This document shows positions 49,835 to 58,244 of a stretch of 64,000 nucleotides of DNA, in pieces. A program made the translations under genes and the position numbers. Location: assembly GCF_026167665.1 (NCBI RefSeq), contig NZ_CP098740.1:5642001-5706000 (forward strand), given 5' to 3'. This DNA is from Streptomyces drozdowiczii. GTDB lineage: Bacteria; Actinomycetota; Actinomycetes; Streptomycetales; Streptomycetaceae. Below the pieces are notes generated by a model that was not told the DNA's origin, searched no databases, and saw only the letters and a program-made list of their open reading frames with translations. The first letter of the stretch is position 1. Each line of letters begins with the position of its first letter.

Positions 49835-50859
49835 TCATGCCGGCGGCGGGGCGGTGGAACCCCGGGCCACCAGCCGCACCGGCAGGCTGCCCGGCTCGGC
49901 GGGGCGGCCGTCCAGGACCGCGAGCAGGGCGGCCATGCCGCGCTCGCCGACCTGCACGGCGGGCAGCCGGACCGTGGTCAGCTCCGGTTCCACGGCCGTG
50001 GCCAGGGCCAGGTCGTCGAAGCCGGTGACCGAGACGTCGTCCGGCACCCGCAGCCCGAACCGGCGGGCCGCCTTGCACGCGCCCGCCGCCAGGATGTCGT
50101 CGTCGCAGACGATCGCGGTGGGCCGGAACCCCGGCTCCCCGAGCGCGCGCTCCGCCGCGTCCCGCCCCGCCCGTACGTCCAGCGCTGCGGTCACCGTACG
50201 GACCTCGGTGCCGGGCGTCCCGGGCAGCTCCTCGTGCAGGGCGTCCGCCCGGCAGGCGAAGGTCCAGGTGTCGACGGCCGAGGCGAGGTGGAGGAAGCGC
50301 CGGTGGCCGAGGGCGAGCAGATGGCGGGCCACCTGGCGCATCCCGTCCGCGATGTCCAGGTTGACCCGGGCGGCGGGCCCGGGCGCCGAGGGGTCGCTGT
50401 CCAGCATCACGAGGGGGACGTCGGCCCCGTGCAGGGCGTCGAGCGCGTCGGCGGCCATGGAGGAGGCGATGACCCCGTCCAGCGCGGCCCGGGCCGACGG
50501 GAACGGGTCGCGGGCCGGGCCCGTGCCGTCGGGGAGGGGTAGAGGACGACCCCGAAGCCGTGCTCGGCGGCGACCGCGGCGGCCCCGGTGTACACCCGGG
50601 CGAAGAACTCGTTGGTGAGGGCCGGGACGACCAGGAGGGCCGTCCGGGTGCGGCCGAGGCGCAGATTGCGGGCGGCGAGATTGGGCCGGTAGCCCAGGCC
50701 CCGGGCGGCATCGCGGACCCGGTCCGCGGTGGACTCGGAGACCCGGCCCCGCCATTTCTCGCCGAGCACCAGCGAGACCGTGGCCTGGGAGACGCCGGCG
50801 GCCCGGGCCACGTCGCGGCTGGTGGGCCGGGGCGGGCCGGGTGGTGCGGGGCTGGTCAC
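49835..50859 (-). pseudogene. LacI-family transcriptional regulator, interrupted by a one-base frameshift
   Basis: The N-terminal helix-turn-helix reads TSRDVARAAGVSQATVSLVL with the hinge YRPNLAARNL. Next come LLVVPALTNEFFARVYTGA and GFGVVLYP. At 50531-50539 the frame breaks: the first frame ends at 50407 (150 residues), while the sugar-binding domain continues in another frame (DGVIASSM, VMLDSDPS, TAIVCDDDILA, VSVTGFDDLALA). One added C in the minus-strand run CCCC restores 341 residues, the normal LacI-family length. GTG 50859 has GGAGG 5 bases upstream. It is divergent from the MFS gene, which it probably controls. Confidence 0.85.
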
Positions 50860-50918
50860 GCGGGCCTCCGGGCCATTCGGTTCAGGCCCGTGAGGTGGAC
50901 CTGCGGACGGGCTCATGG

Positions 50919-50945
50919 TACGTATGAACCCGGAAGTTATACGTA
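50919..50945. promoter_or_regulatory. Inverted repeat between the LacI-family and MFS genes
   Basis: TACGTAT (50919-50925) and ATACGTA (50939-50945) are 7-base inverted arms 13 bases apart, in an A/T-rich patch of the intergenic region. A likely operator or promoter site for the divergent pair. Confidence 0.5.
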
Positions 50946-50990
50946 AAACCTCGCAGGCCCGCACAGGCACCCGAGGGAGAGGGGCGGGAC

Positions 50991-52250
50991 ATGGCCGCGG
51001 GATATCTGGACATCCTCCGGGCGCGGCACGCCGCCAGGCTGCTGACCGGCACCCTGGTGGGACGGCTGCCCAACGGCACGGCGAGCATCGCGATCGTGCT
51101 GTTCGTCCGGGCCGAGGGCGGCAGCTACAGCGTCGCGGGCGCGCTCGCGGCGGTGTACGGACTGGCCACGGCGGTCGGGCAGCCGCTGCTCGGCCGGGCG
51201 GTCGACCTGTACGGGCAGCCGCGCGTCCAGCTGCCCGCCGCCGTCGTCTCCGCGCTCGGCATGGCCGTGCTCGCCCTGGCCGGGACCGGCTCGCTGCCGC
51301 TCGCCTACGCGGCGGTGGCCGTGGCCGGGCTCTTCACGCCCCCGCTGGAGGGCGGTCTGCGGGCGCTGTGGCCGAGCGTGCTGGGCGGTGAGGAGCGGGT
51401 GCACCGGGCCTACGCCATGGACGCCGTCGCGCAGGAGGTCATGTTCACCGCGGGGCCGCTGCTCGTGACGCTCCTGGTCGCCCTCTGGTCGCCCGCCACG
51501 GCGCTGCTGGTCATCAACGCGATCGGGGTGCTCGGCGCGCTGTCGGTGGTGGTCTCGGAGCCCTCGCGGGCCTGGCGCTCCGCCCCGCGCGAGGCGCACT
51601 GGCTGGGCGCGCTGCGCTCGCCCGGGCTGCTGGCGCTCCTCGGCTCGTTCTTCTTCGTGGGCCTGGCGCTGGGCTCCATCACCGTGGCCGCGATGGCGTA
51701 CGCCGACGACCTGGGCCGGGAGTCGGTGTACGGCTGGCTGATGGCGGCGCTCGGGCTCGGCGCCCTGATCGGCGGGGCGGTGTACGGGGCGCGGCAGTGG
51801 GCGGGGGCGCCGGAGCGGCGGCTGCGGGTCATCGTGGGGCTGCTCGCGCTGGGCTACCTGCCGCTGGTGCTGACGCCGGGACCGGTCGCGATGACCGTGC
51901 TCGCGGCCGTCTCCGGGGTGTTCCTCGCGCCGGCCGTCGCCTGCTCGTTCATCGTGGTCGACCGGCACGCGCCCCGTGGCACGGTGACGGAGGCGTTCTC
52001 GTGGCTCGTGACGACCTTCGGGGTCGGGGCGGCCGTGGGGACCGCGGTGGCCGGTCCGGCCGTCGAGCTGGGCGGGACGGCGTGGAGCTTCGCGGTCGCG
52101 GGGGCCGGTGGAGTGGCGGCGCTGCTCGTCCTGCTGGCCACCGGGAAGGTGCTGGGGGCTCCGCCGCGTACCGCCGTAGCGGTGCGAGGATCGGAAAATG
52201 ATCGAAACGGTGCCGTCGAACCCGGTTTCAGCTCGGGCCATCAGGCGTAA
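50991..52250 (+). CDS. Major facilitator superfamily transporter
   Basis: A 419-residue membrane protein with about 12 hydrophobic segments. MFS features include GRLPNGTASIAIVLFV in the first segment and GQPLLGRAVDLYGQPR, matching the conserved loop 2-3 (G-x3-D-x-x-G-x-R type). The second half repeats the pattern. The C-terminal tail is soluble. ATG 50991 has GGGAGAGGGGCGGG upstream. Probable drug or sugar exporter; divergent from a LacI-family regulator. Its stop codon forms part of the candidate pafA promoter. Confidence 0.9.
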   Translation: MAAGYLDILRARHAARLLTGTLVGRLPNGTASIAIVLFVRAEGGSYSVAGALAAVYGLATAVGQPLLGRAVDLYGQPRVQLPAAVVSALGMAVLALAGTGSLPLAYAAVAVAGLFTPPLEGGLRALWPSVLGGEERVHRAYAMDAVAQEVMFTAGPLLVTLLVALWSPATALLVINAIGVLGALSVVVSEPSRAWRSAPREAHWLGALRSPGLLALLGSFFFVGLALGSITVAAMAYADDLGRESVYGWLMAALGLGALIGGAVYGARQWAGAPERRLRVIVGLLALGYLPLVLTPGPVAMTVLAAVSGVFLAPAVACSFIVVDRHAPRGTVTEAFSWLVTTFGVGAAVGTAVAGPAVELGGTAWSFAVAGAGGVAALLVLLATGKVLGAPPRTAVAVRGSENDRNGAVEPGFSSGHQA

Positions 52251-52253
52251 TGT
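52226..52253 (+). promoter_or_regulatory. Candidate pafA promoter, leaderless
   Basis: TAATGT (52248-52253) ends 6 bases before the pafA ATG, with TTTCAG at 52226-52231, 16 bases upstream. It overlaps the MFS stop codon. Confidence 0.45.
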
Positions 52254-52259
52254 TCAGTC

Positions 52260-53621
52260 ATGGACCGCCGCATTTTCGGGCTGGAGAACGAGTACGGCGT
52301 CACGTGCACGTTCAGGGGACAGCGCCGACTGTCTCCTGATGAAGTGGCGCGCTACCTCTTCCGCCGTGTTGTGTCATGGGGCCGCAGCAGCAATGTCTTT
52401 CTGCGGAACGGCGCCCGCCTCTACCTCGACGTGGGATCGCATCCGGAATATGCAACCCCCGAATGCGACAACCTGACCGAGCTGGTCACCCACGACAAGT
52501 CCGGCGAGCGCATTCTCGAGGGCCTGCTCGTCGACGCCGAACGCCGCCTGCACGAGGAGGGAATCGCCGGCGACGTCTATCTCTTCAAGAACAACACCGA
52601 CTCCGCGGGAAACTCCTACGGCTGCCACGAGAACTACCTCGTCGCCCGGCACGGGGAATTCTCACGCCTCGCGGACATCCTCATTCCCTTCCTCGTCACC
52701 AGGCAGCTGATCTGCGGCGCCGGCAAGGTGCTCCAGACCCCCCGGGGCGCGGTCTACTGCGTCAGCCAGCGTGCCGAGCACATCTGGGAGGGCGTCAGCT
52801 CCGCGACGACGCGCTCCCGCCCGATCATCAACACCCGCGACGAACCGCACGCGGACGCGGAGCGCTACCGCCGCCTCCACGTCATCGTCGGGGACTCCAA
52901 CATGTCCGAGACGACCATGCTGCTCAAGGTCGGCGCGACCGACCTGGTGCTCCGCATGATCGAGGCGGGCACGGTGATGCGCGACCTGACCCTGGAGAAC
53001 CCGATCCGGGCGATCCGCGAGGTCAGCCACGACACCACCGGGCAGCGCAAGGTCCGCCTCGCCAGTGGCCGGGAGGCTTCGGCCATAGAGGTGCAGCGCG
53101 AGTACTACGAGAAGGCCGTGGACTTCGTGGACCGCCGCGGCATCCGTACGGGCAACGTCGAGCGCGTCCTCGAACTGTGGGGCCGCACGCTCGACGCGAT
53201 CGAGGCCGAGGACCTCGACCGGATCGACACCGAGATCGACTGGGTCATGAAGTACAAGCTCATCGAGCGGTACCGGGCCAAGCACAACATGACCATGTCG
53301 AATCCGCGGGTCGCCCAGATAGACCTCGCCTACCACGACATCCACCGCCGGCGGGGGCTGTACTACCTGCTGGAGCGCAAGGGCCAGGCCGCCCGCATCT
53401 GCAACGACCTGAAGATCTTCGAGGGCAAGTCGGTGCCCCCGCAGACGACCAGGGCGCGGCTGCGCGGCGACTTCATCCGGCGGGCCCAGGAGCAGCGGCG
53501 GGACTTCACCGTCGACTGGGTCCACCTCAAGCTCAACGACCAGGCGCAGCGCACGGTGCTCTGCAAGGACCCGTTCCGGTCGGTGGACGACCGGGTGGAG
53601 AAGCTGATCGCGGGTATGTGA
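52260..53621 (+). CDS. pafA: Pup--protein ligase PafA
   Basis: A 453-residue ATP-dependent ligase that attaches the C-terminal Glu of Pup to lysines of target proteins. It is a glutamine-synthetase-fold paralogue of Dop: GLENEYG (Glu9), Asp57 in [36 protein letters not shown] and [13 protein letters not shown]. It lacks the Dop loop, which together with the length sets it apart from Dop. It is separated from prcA by the LacI and MFS genes and followed by its own terminator. Confidence 0.96.
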   Translation: MDRRIFGLENEYGVTCTFRGQRRLSPDEVARYLFRRVVSWGRSSNVFLRNGARLYLDVGSHPEYATPECDNLTELVTHDKSGERILEGLLVDAERRLHEEGIAGDVYLFKNNTDSAGNSYGCHENYLVARHGEFSRLADILIPFLVTRQLICGAGKVLQTPRGAVYCVSQRAEHIWEGVSSATTRSRPIINTRDEPHADAERYRRLHVIVGDSNMSETTMLLKVGATDLVLRMIEAGTVMRDLTLENPIRAIREVSHDTTGQRKVRLASGREASAIEVQREYYEKAVDFVDRRGIRTGNVERVLELWGRTLDAIEAEDLDRIDTEIDWVMKYKLIERYRAKHNMTMSNPRVAQIDLAYHDIHRRRGLYYLLERKGQAARICNDLKIFEGKSVPPQTTRARLRGDFIRRAQEQRRDFTVDWVHLKLNDQAQRTVLCKDPFRSVDDRVEKLIAGM

Positions 53622-53654
53622 GGCGCAGGATACGCTCCGGCGCCGGTGCGACTC

Positions 53655-53683
53655 GGGCCCCGTACGTTCCTCGTACGGGGCCC
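53655..53683 (+). terminator. Terminator after pafA
   Basis: Perfect 12-bp stem GGGCCCCGTACG/CGTACGGGGCCC with a TTCCT loop, followed by TTCG. Confidence 0.82.
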
Positions 53684-53763
53684 TTCGTACGGCCTAGAGT
53701 GGCGGGGTCCCGGGACCCCCGGGGCGTGTCCCCCACATATGCCGTCTGAGATCTGAGGAACCA

Positions 53764-54723
53764 GTGCGCCGACTTGCCGGCCTTCTCGTCGTCCCCCTGC
53801 TGCTGTTGTCGTCAGCGGCCTGCGGCAGCGACGACAAGGGCTCCGACTCCGCTTCCGCCTCCGCGTCCGCCCCCTCCAAGGGCGGTTTCCCCGCCATCAC
53901 CGCGGGCGCGAAGTTCGGCGAGAAGCCCACCCTGGCCAAGGGCACGGGTACGCCGCCCAAGGAGCTGAAGACCAAGGTCATCAGCGAGGGCGACGGCGCG
54001 AAGCTGAAGAACGGCGACGTGACCCAGGTCAACTACCTCGGCCAGGCGTACGACTCCACCAAGCCGTTCGACAACAGCTTCGACCGCAAGCAGCCGTTCG
54101 ACCTGACGCTCGGCGCTGGCATGGTCATCCAGGGCTGGGAGAAGGGCCTGGTCGGCCAGAAGGTCGGCAGCAGGGTCCAGCTGGTCATCCCGCCGGACCT
54201 CGGTTACGGGGCCCAGGGCCAGGGCGACATCAAGCCGAACGCCACCCTGGTCTTCGTCGTGGACATCCTGAAGGCGAAGCAGATCCCGGCCTCGGCCAAG
54301 GGCACCGCCGTCGCCCAGGACAACATGGACCTGCCGAAGGTGGGCACCAACACCGACGGCAAGGCGCCGAGCCTGACCATCCCCAGCAAGTCCGCCCCGC
54401 CGAAGAAGCTGGTCTCCAACTACGTGCTGGAGTCCAAGGGCGACGTGGTCAAGGAGACCGACTCGGTCGTCGTGAACTACGTGGCCAAGCTCTGGAAGGA
54501 CGGCAAGGAGTTCGACAACACGTACACCACGGGCAAGACGCAGACCTTCCCGCTGGCGCAGGTCACCCTCAAGGGTCTGAAGGACGGCCTGGTCGGCAAG
54601 AAGATCGGCAGCCGCGTCCTGCTGGTCGTGCCGCCGGACCAGGGCCTCGGCGACAAGGAGCAGTCGGGCGTCCCCGCCAACTCCACGCTGGTCTTCGCGG
54701 TGGACATCCTCGCGAAGATGTAA
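53764..54723 (+). CDS. FKBP-type peptidyl-prolyl isomerase lipoprotein with two FKBP domains
   Basis: A 319-residue extracytoplasmic folding factor. The lipobox SSAAC puts the lipid on Cys20, followed by a Ser/Asp linker. Two FKBP domains follow (about 65-170 and 205-319). Each has the GxxxxGWEKGL- or KGLKDGL-type loop and a VPPDxGxG or IPPDLGYG active-site strand. The first keeps the Trp (IQGWEKGL); the second lacks it and may be inactive. It is 43 bases ahead of a cytoplasmic single-domain FKBP gene. Confidence 0.92.
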   Translation: MRRLAGLLVVPLLLLSSAACGSDDKGSDSASASASAPSKGGFPAITAGAKFGEKPTLAKGTGTPPKELKTKVISEGDGAKLKNGDVTQVNYLGQAYDSTKPFDNSFDRKQPFDLTLGAGMVIQGWEKGLVGQKVGSRVQLVIPPDLGYGAQGQGDIKPNATLVFVVDILKAKQIPASAKGTAVAQDNMDLPKVGTNTDGKAPSLTIPSKSAPPKKLVSNYVLESKGDVVKETDSVVVNYVAKLWKDGKEFDNTYTTGKTQTFPLAQVTLKGLKDGLVGKKIGSRVLLVVPPDQGLGDKEQSGVPANSTLVFAVDILAKM

Positions 54724-54766
54724 GACTGTCCCGGTTGCCCAGTTCATCTGTAAGAGGAGCAAGTCA

Positions 54767-55141
54767 GTGAGCATCGACAAGCCCGAGGTCGACTTCCCGG
54801 GTGGCGAGCCGCCGGCCGATCTGGAGATCAAGGACATCTGGGAGGGCGACGGCGAGGAGGCCAAGGCCGGCCAGTTCGTCTCCGTCCACTACGTGGGTGT
54901 CGCCTTCTCCACCGGCGAGGAGTTCGACGCCTCGTGGAACCGCGGCAAGCCGCTGCAGTTCCAGCTCGGTGCCGGCCAGGTCATCGCGGGCTGGGACAAG
55001 GGCGTGCAGGGCATGAAGGTCGGCGGCCGCCGCCAGCTGACCATCCCCGCGCACCTCGCCTACGGTGACCGCGGCGCCGGCGGCGGTGCGATCGCCCCCG
55101 GCGAGACGCTGATCTTCGTCTGCGACCTGGTCGCCGTCTGA
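54767..55141 (+). CDS. fkpA: Single-domain FKBP-type peptidyl-prolyl cis-trans isomerase
   Basis: A 124-residue cytoplasmic proline isomerase. The FKBP signature is complete: VSVHYVGVAFSTGEEFDASW, then the core IAGWDKGVQGMKVGGRRQL with active-site Trp, IPAHLAYGDRGAGG and the last strand LIFVCDLVAV. AAGAGGAG precedes the GTG start. It is probably co-transcribed with the lipoprotein FKBP upstream and followed by a strong terminator. Confidence 0.94.
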   Translation: MSIDKPEVDFPGGEPPADLEIKDIWEGDGEEAKAGQFVSVHYVGVAFSTGEEFDASWNRGKPLQFQLGAGQVIAGWDKGVQGMKVGGRRQLTIPAHLAYGDRGAGGGAIAPGETLIFVCDLVAV

Positions 55142-55158
55142 TCCCGCGCGTAGCAGCA

Positions 55159-55196
55159 CGAGGGCCCGCACCGCGAGGTGCGGGCCCTCGCTTTTG
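55159..55196 (+). terminator. Terminator after fkpA
   Basis: Perfect 14-bp stem (55159-55172 with 55177-55190), GCGA loop, followed by CTTTTG. Confidence 0.92.
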
Positions 55197-55254
55197 TCCG
55201 GACACCCCGGGGCGGTACGGTCGAGCGTCGTAGAGCACGAGGGAAAGGGCGCCG

Positions 55255-56208
55255 ATGGCGATTGCCAAGGCCGAGCGGCTGATGAACCTGGCGCTGTGTC
55301 TGCTGGGGACCCGGCGCCCGCTCAGCAAGCGCGAGCTGCGCGGCTCCATCGAGGCCTACCTCGAAGCGGCTTCCGACGACGCCTTCAACCGGATGTTCGA
55401 GCGCGACAAGGACGACCTGCGCGAACTCGGCCTGGTCATCGAGACCGTGGAGAACCTGGACGGCGACACCGGCTACCTCGCCCGCCGCGACAGCAACCGG
55501 CTGCCGCCCATCACGCTGGACGCCGAGGAGGCCGCCGCGCTCGGCCTGGCCGCCAAGGTCTGGCAGCAGGCCCGCCTCGCCGGCGCGGCCAGCGGGGCCC
55601 TGCAGAAACTGCGGGCGGCCGGGATGCCCGAGACCGAGGACGCCTACGAGGTGCACAGCGCTCTCGAACCCCGCATCCCCGTCCACGAGGCCGCGTTCGA
55701 ACCCCTGATGCTGGCCTGCCGCGACCGCCGCCCGGTGACCTTCGACTACCGCAAGGCGAACGCCGCCCAGCCCGAGCAGCGCCAGGTCGAGCCGTGGACC
55801 CTGGAATGCTGGCGCGGCCACTGGTATCTCGCCGGCTGGGACCGGGAGCGCGGCGCCGAGCGCGTCTTCCGGCTCTCCCGGATCACCGGCAAGGTCCGCT
55901 CCCGGGCCGGCGCCTTCACCGCCGAGGTGCCCGACGTGGTCACCGTCCGCGAGACCGTGGAGAGCTGGGCCGGTGAGACGGCCACCCGGACCGCCCTGAT
56001 CCGGCTCCGCACCGACTCCGGCTACCCGCTGCGCGCCCGCGCCCTGTCGGTCCGGGAACTCGGGAACGGGTGGGACGAGTTGGAGATCCCGTACGGACAC
56101 GGCCTGGACGCCTGGCTCGTGGAGTTCGGGCCCGACGTCGTCGTCACCGGGCCCGAGGACCTGCGGGCCGACGTGGTGGACCGGCTGCGCGCCGTGGCCA
56201 AGGACTGA
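55255..56208 (+). CDS. pafB: WYL-domain transcriptional regulator PafB
   Basis: A 317-residue DNA-binding protein. An N-terminal winged helix (LMNLALCLLGTRRPLSKREL to DKDDLRELGLVIE) precedes a middle WYL domain (VEPWTLECWRGHWYLAGWDR) and the WCX C-terminus. PafB and PafC together form the heteromeric activator of the LexA-independent DNA-damage response in actinobacteria. GGGAAAGG is upstream of the ATG. pafC follows after 14 bases. Confidence 0.94.
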   Translation: MAIAKAERLMNLALCLLGTRRPLSKRELRGSIEAYLEAASDDAFNRMFERDKDDLRELGLVIETVENLDGDTGYLARRDSNRLPPITLDAEEAAALGLAAKVWQQARLAGAASGALQKLRAAGMPETEDAYEVHSALEPRIPVHEAAFEPLMLACRDRRPVTFDYRKANAAQPEQRQVEPWTLECWRGHWYLAGWDRERGAERVFRLSRITGKVRSRAGAFTAEVPDVVTVRETVESWAGETATRTALIRLRTDSGYPLRARALSVRELGNGWDELEIPYGHGLDAWLVEFGPDVVVTGPEDLRADVVDRLRAVAKD

Positions 56209-56222
56209 GGGGACCGTTTTCC

Positions 56223-57179
56223 ATGGCCACGAACGCCATCGACCAGACGCGCCGGATGCTCTCCCTGGTGACGTACCTGCGCGAGCGCCCCGGCGCCCAC
56301 GTCCAGGACGTCGCCCGGGCCTTCGGGATCACCGAGGACGAGCTGATCTCCGACCTGGACGTGCTGCCCATGTGCGGCACCAGCTTCCGGGGCGGCGACC
56401 TGCTCGACATCGACACCGACGGCGACCGCATCTGGTGGCACAACGCGGACGACGTCGCCGAACCGCTGCGGCTCGCCGCCGACGAGGCGACGGCCCTGCT
56501 GGTCGCCGCCCGCGCCGTGGCGACCCTGCCCGGGCTGCGCGAGAGCGACCGGCAGGCGCTGCTGCGGGCCACCGCCAAGCTGGAGACCGCCGCCGGAGAG
56601 GTGGGCGCCGCCAGCTCCCGGCTCTCGGTCACCTTCGAGTCCGAGGGCGGCGTCTTCGCCGAGGTGGACCGGGCGATCTCGGAGCGGCGCAGGCTCTGGC
56701 TGCGCTACTACTCGCCCGCCCGCGACGAGCTCACCGAGCGCGAGGTGGACCCGATCCGGCTCTTCGCCGTCGGGCACACCTATATGGAGGCGTGGTGCCG
56801 CTCCTCCGAGGACCGGCGCACCTTCCGGCTCGACCGGGTCGCCGAGATCCGGCTCCTCGACGAGCCCGCCGCCCCGCCCGAGCTGGAGCTGCGGGACCTG
56901 TCCGAGGGGCTGGTCCAGCCGGCCGCCGAGGACCCGGAAGTCGTGATCGAGGTCGGCCCCGGCGGGCGCTGGGTCGCCGAGTACTACCCGCACGACCGGG
57001 CGGAGGAACAGCCCGACGGCGGCCTGCGGATCACCCTGCGCACCCCGGACCCGGCCTCGCTGCGCCGGCTCGCGCTGCGGCTCGGCCGGGAGGGGCGCAT
57101 CGTCTCGCCCCCCGAGCTGGCCGAGAGCGCGCGGAGCGCGGCGCGGGCGGCGCTCGCCGCGTACGACGGCACGGCCTGA
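56223..57179 (+). CDS. pafC: WYL-domain transcriptional regulator PafC
   Basis: A 318-residue partner of PafB. It has a similar N-terminal winged helix (MLSLVTYLRERPGAHVQDVA, FGITEDELISDL), a WYL domain with LWLRYYSPARDELTEREVDP and HTYMEAWCRSSEDRRTFRLD, and a WCX-like end (PGGRWVAEYYPHDR). It lies 14 bases behind pafB and 16 bases ahead of a small zinc-ribbon gene, so it belongs to one transcript running toward tatA. Confidence 0.94.
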   Translation: MATNAIDQTRRMLSLVTYLRERPGAHVQDVARAFGITEDELISDLDVLPMCGTSFRGGDLLDIDTDGDRIWWHNADDVAEPLRLAADEATALLVAARAVATLPGLRESDRQALLRATAKLETAAGEVGAASSRLSVTFESEGGVFAEVDRAISERRRLWLRYYSPARDELTEREVDPIRLFAVGHTYMEAWCRSSEDRRTFRLDRVAEIRLLDEPAAPPELELRDLSEGLVQPAAEDPEVVIEVGPGGRWVAEYYPHDRAEEQPDGGLRITLRTPDPASLRRLALRLGREGRIVSPPELAESARSAARAALAAYDGTA

Positions 57180-57195
57180 AGGGGCGGCGGTAGAG

Positions 57196-57474
57196 ATGGG
57201 CCACCTGTCCGCGCTGCCGGGCCGCGCCGCCGTACCCACCGCGGCGGTGCCGGAGTCGGCGCGCTTCAAGGCCGCCTGCCCGGACTGCCGCGCGCGGTTC
57301 GAGCTGGCGGCGGCGGAGTTCCGGCTGGTGGTCGGCGCGACCAGCCGCACCACGTTCTACTCCTTCACCTGCCCCGACTGCGCCGCGTGCGTCCGCAAGC
57401 CGGCGGGGGAGCGGATAGTGGAGCTCCTCACCGACGGCGGCGTCCGCACGCTGCGTCTGCACACCGGCTCCTGA
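57196..57474 (+). CDS. Small zinc-ribbon protein of unknown function
   Basis: A 92-residue protein with two CPDC knuckles (AACPDCRARFELAAAEFRL and FTCPDCAACVRKPAGERIV) 30 residues apart, expected to bind one zinc ion. The end is RLHTGS. No family name is certain. It is placed between pafC and a one-pass membrane protein with gaps of 16 and 14 bases, so it is translated from the same mRNA. A purine-rich GGCGGTAGAG precedes the ATG. Confidence 0.8.
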   Translation: MGHLSALPGRAAVPTAAVPESARFKAACPDCRARFELAAAEFRLVVGATSRTTFYSFTCPDCAACVRKPAGERIVELLTDGGVRTLRLHTGS

Positions 57475-57488
57475 AAGGCTCCTCGCGC

Positions 57489-57686
57489 ATGTTCTGGCCC
57501 ATGCTCGCCATCGCCCTGGGATTCCTCGGAATCGCCGTGCTCGGCACGCTGGCCATCAGGGTGTTCGTCGAGGCCCAGCGCCTCGGCCACCAGGTGACCC
57601 GTACCACGGAGCGCATCAACCGCGCCGCCGACGACCTGGAGCGCGCGGCCGAACGGCTCGCCGCGACGGGGAAGACCCTGCCCTAG
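57489..57686 (+). CDS. Small one-pass membrane protein
   Basis: A 65-residue protein: one hydrophobic segment (WPMLAIALGFLGIAVLGTLAI, residues 3-23) followed by a helical charged tail (QRLGHQVTRTTERINRAADDLERAAERLAATG) likely to form a coiled coil or lie on the membrane. No family recognised. It is 14 bases after the zinc-ribbon gene and 222 bases before tatA. ATG 57489 is used because the frame upstream overlaps that gene. Confidence 0.75.
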   Translation: MFWPMLAIALGFLGIAVLGTLAIRVFVEAQRLGHQVTRTTERINRAADDLERAAERLAATGKTLP

Positions 57687-57791
57687 AGGGCCCGTAGACG
57701 CAGCCTCCTGTTTCGGGGGCACGGGAGGTACGCTGCTGCAAGACGGCCCAGGCAGGGAGGTGCGGGCCGCAATCGAAAGTATGCACGGGCA

Positions 57792-57822
57792 TTGCCTCGC
57801 GTTTACTCCCGCGGGTTACGAT
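57792..57822 (+). promoter_or_regulatory. Candidate tatA promoter
   Basis: TTGCCT (57792-57797) and TACGAT (57817-57822) are separated by 19 bases, about 86 bases ahead of tatA. The 222-base gap holds nothing else clear. Confidence 0.45.
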
Positions 57823-57908
57823 CGCTGCCGGCGAATCGTCGGATGTGTATCCGCCACTCAAGGGCAGCGAGCCCACCTCCAGCCGCCTCAGCCAGAAGGA
57901 AACACACC

Positions 57909-58193
57909 ATGGGCAATCTGAAGCCTCTCGAGATCGTACTGATCATCGCTGTCATCCTGCTGTTGTTCGGCGCCAAGAAGCTTCCCGACATGGCCCGTTC
58001 GCTCGGCAAGTCGGCCCGCATCCTCAAGAGCGAGGCCAAGGCCATGAAGAAGGACGACGAGCCGACGGTCACCACCACGGACGCCGCCGCCGACCCGGCC
58101 GCCCAGCAGGCCGCCCGTACGATCCAGGCCGCGCCCGGGGACGTCACGAGCTCCCGCCCGGTGAGCGAAGCGAAGCCCACCACCCAGAGCTGA
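57909..58193 (+). CDS. tatA: Twin-arginine translocase subunit TatA
   Basis: A 94-residue membrane protein that forms the Tat export pore. One N-terminal membrane segment ([15 protein letters not shown]) ends in the FGAKKLPD hinge. The amphipathic helix [19 protein letters not shown] follows, then a polar Thr/Ala/Pro-rich tail. AGAAGGAA precedes the ATG. The FGxxKLP hinge and partner tatC 51 bases downstream favour TatA over TatB. Confidence 0.95.
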   Translation: MGNLKPLEIVLIIAVILLLFGAKKLPDMARSLGKSARILKSEAKAMKKDDEPTVTTTDAAADPAAQQAARTIQAAPGDVTSSRPVSEAKPTTQS

Positions 58194-58244
58194 CCGCGCT
58201 GACGGACGCTTCCGTCAGCCGCCGCACGAGACGAGGGAAGTGGG

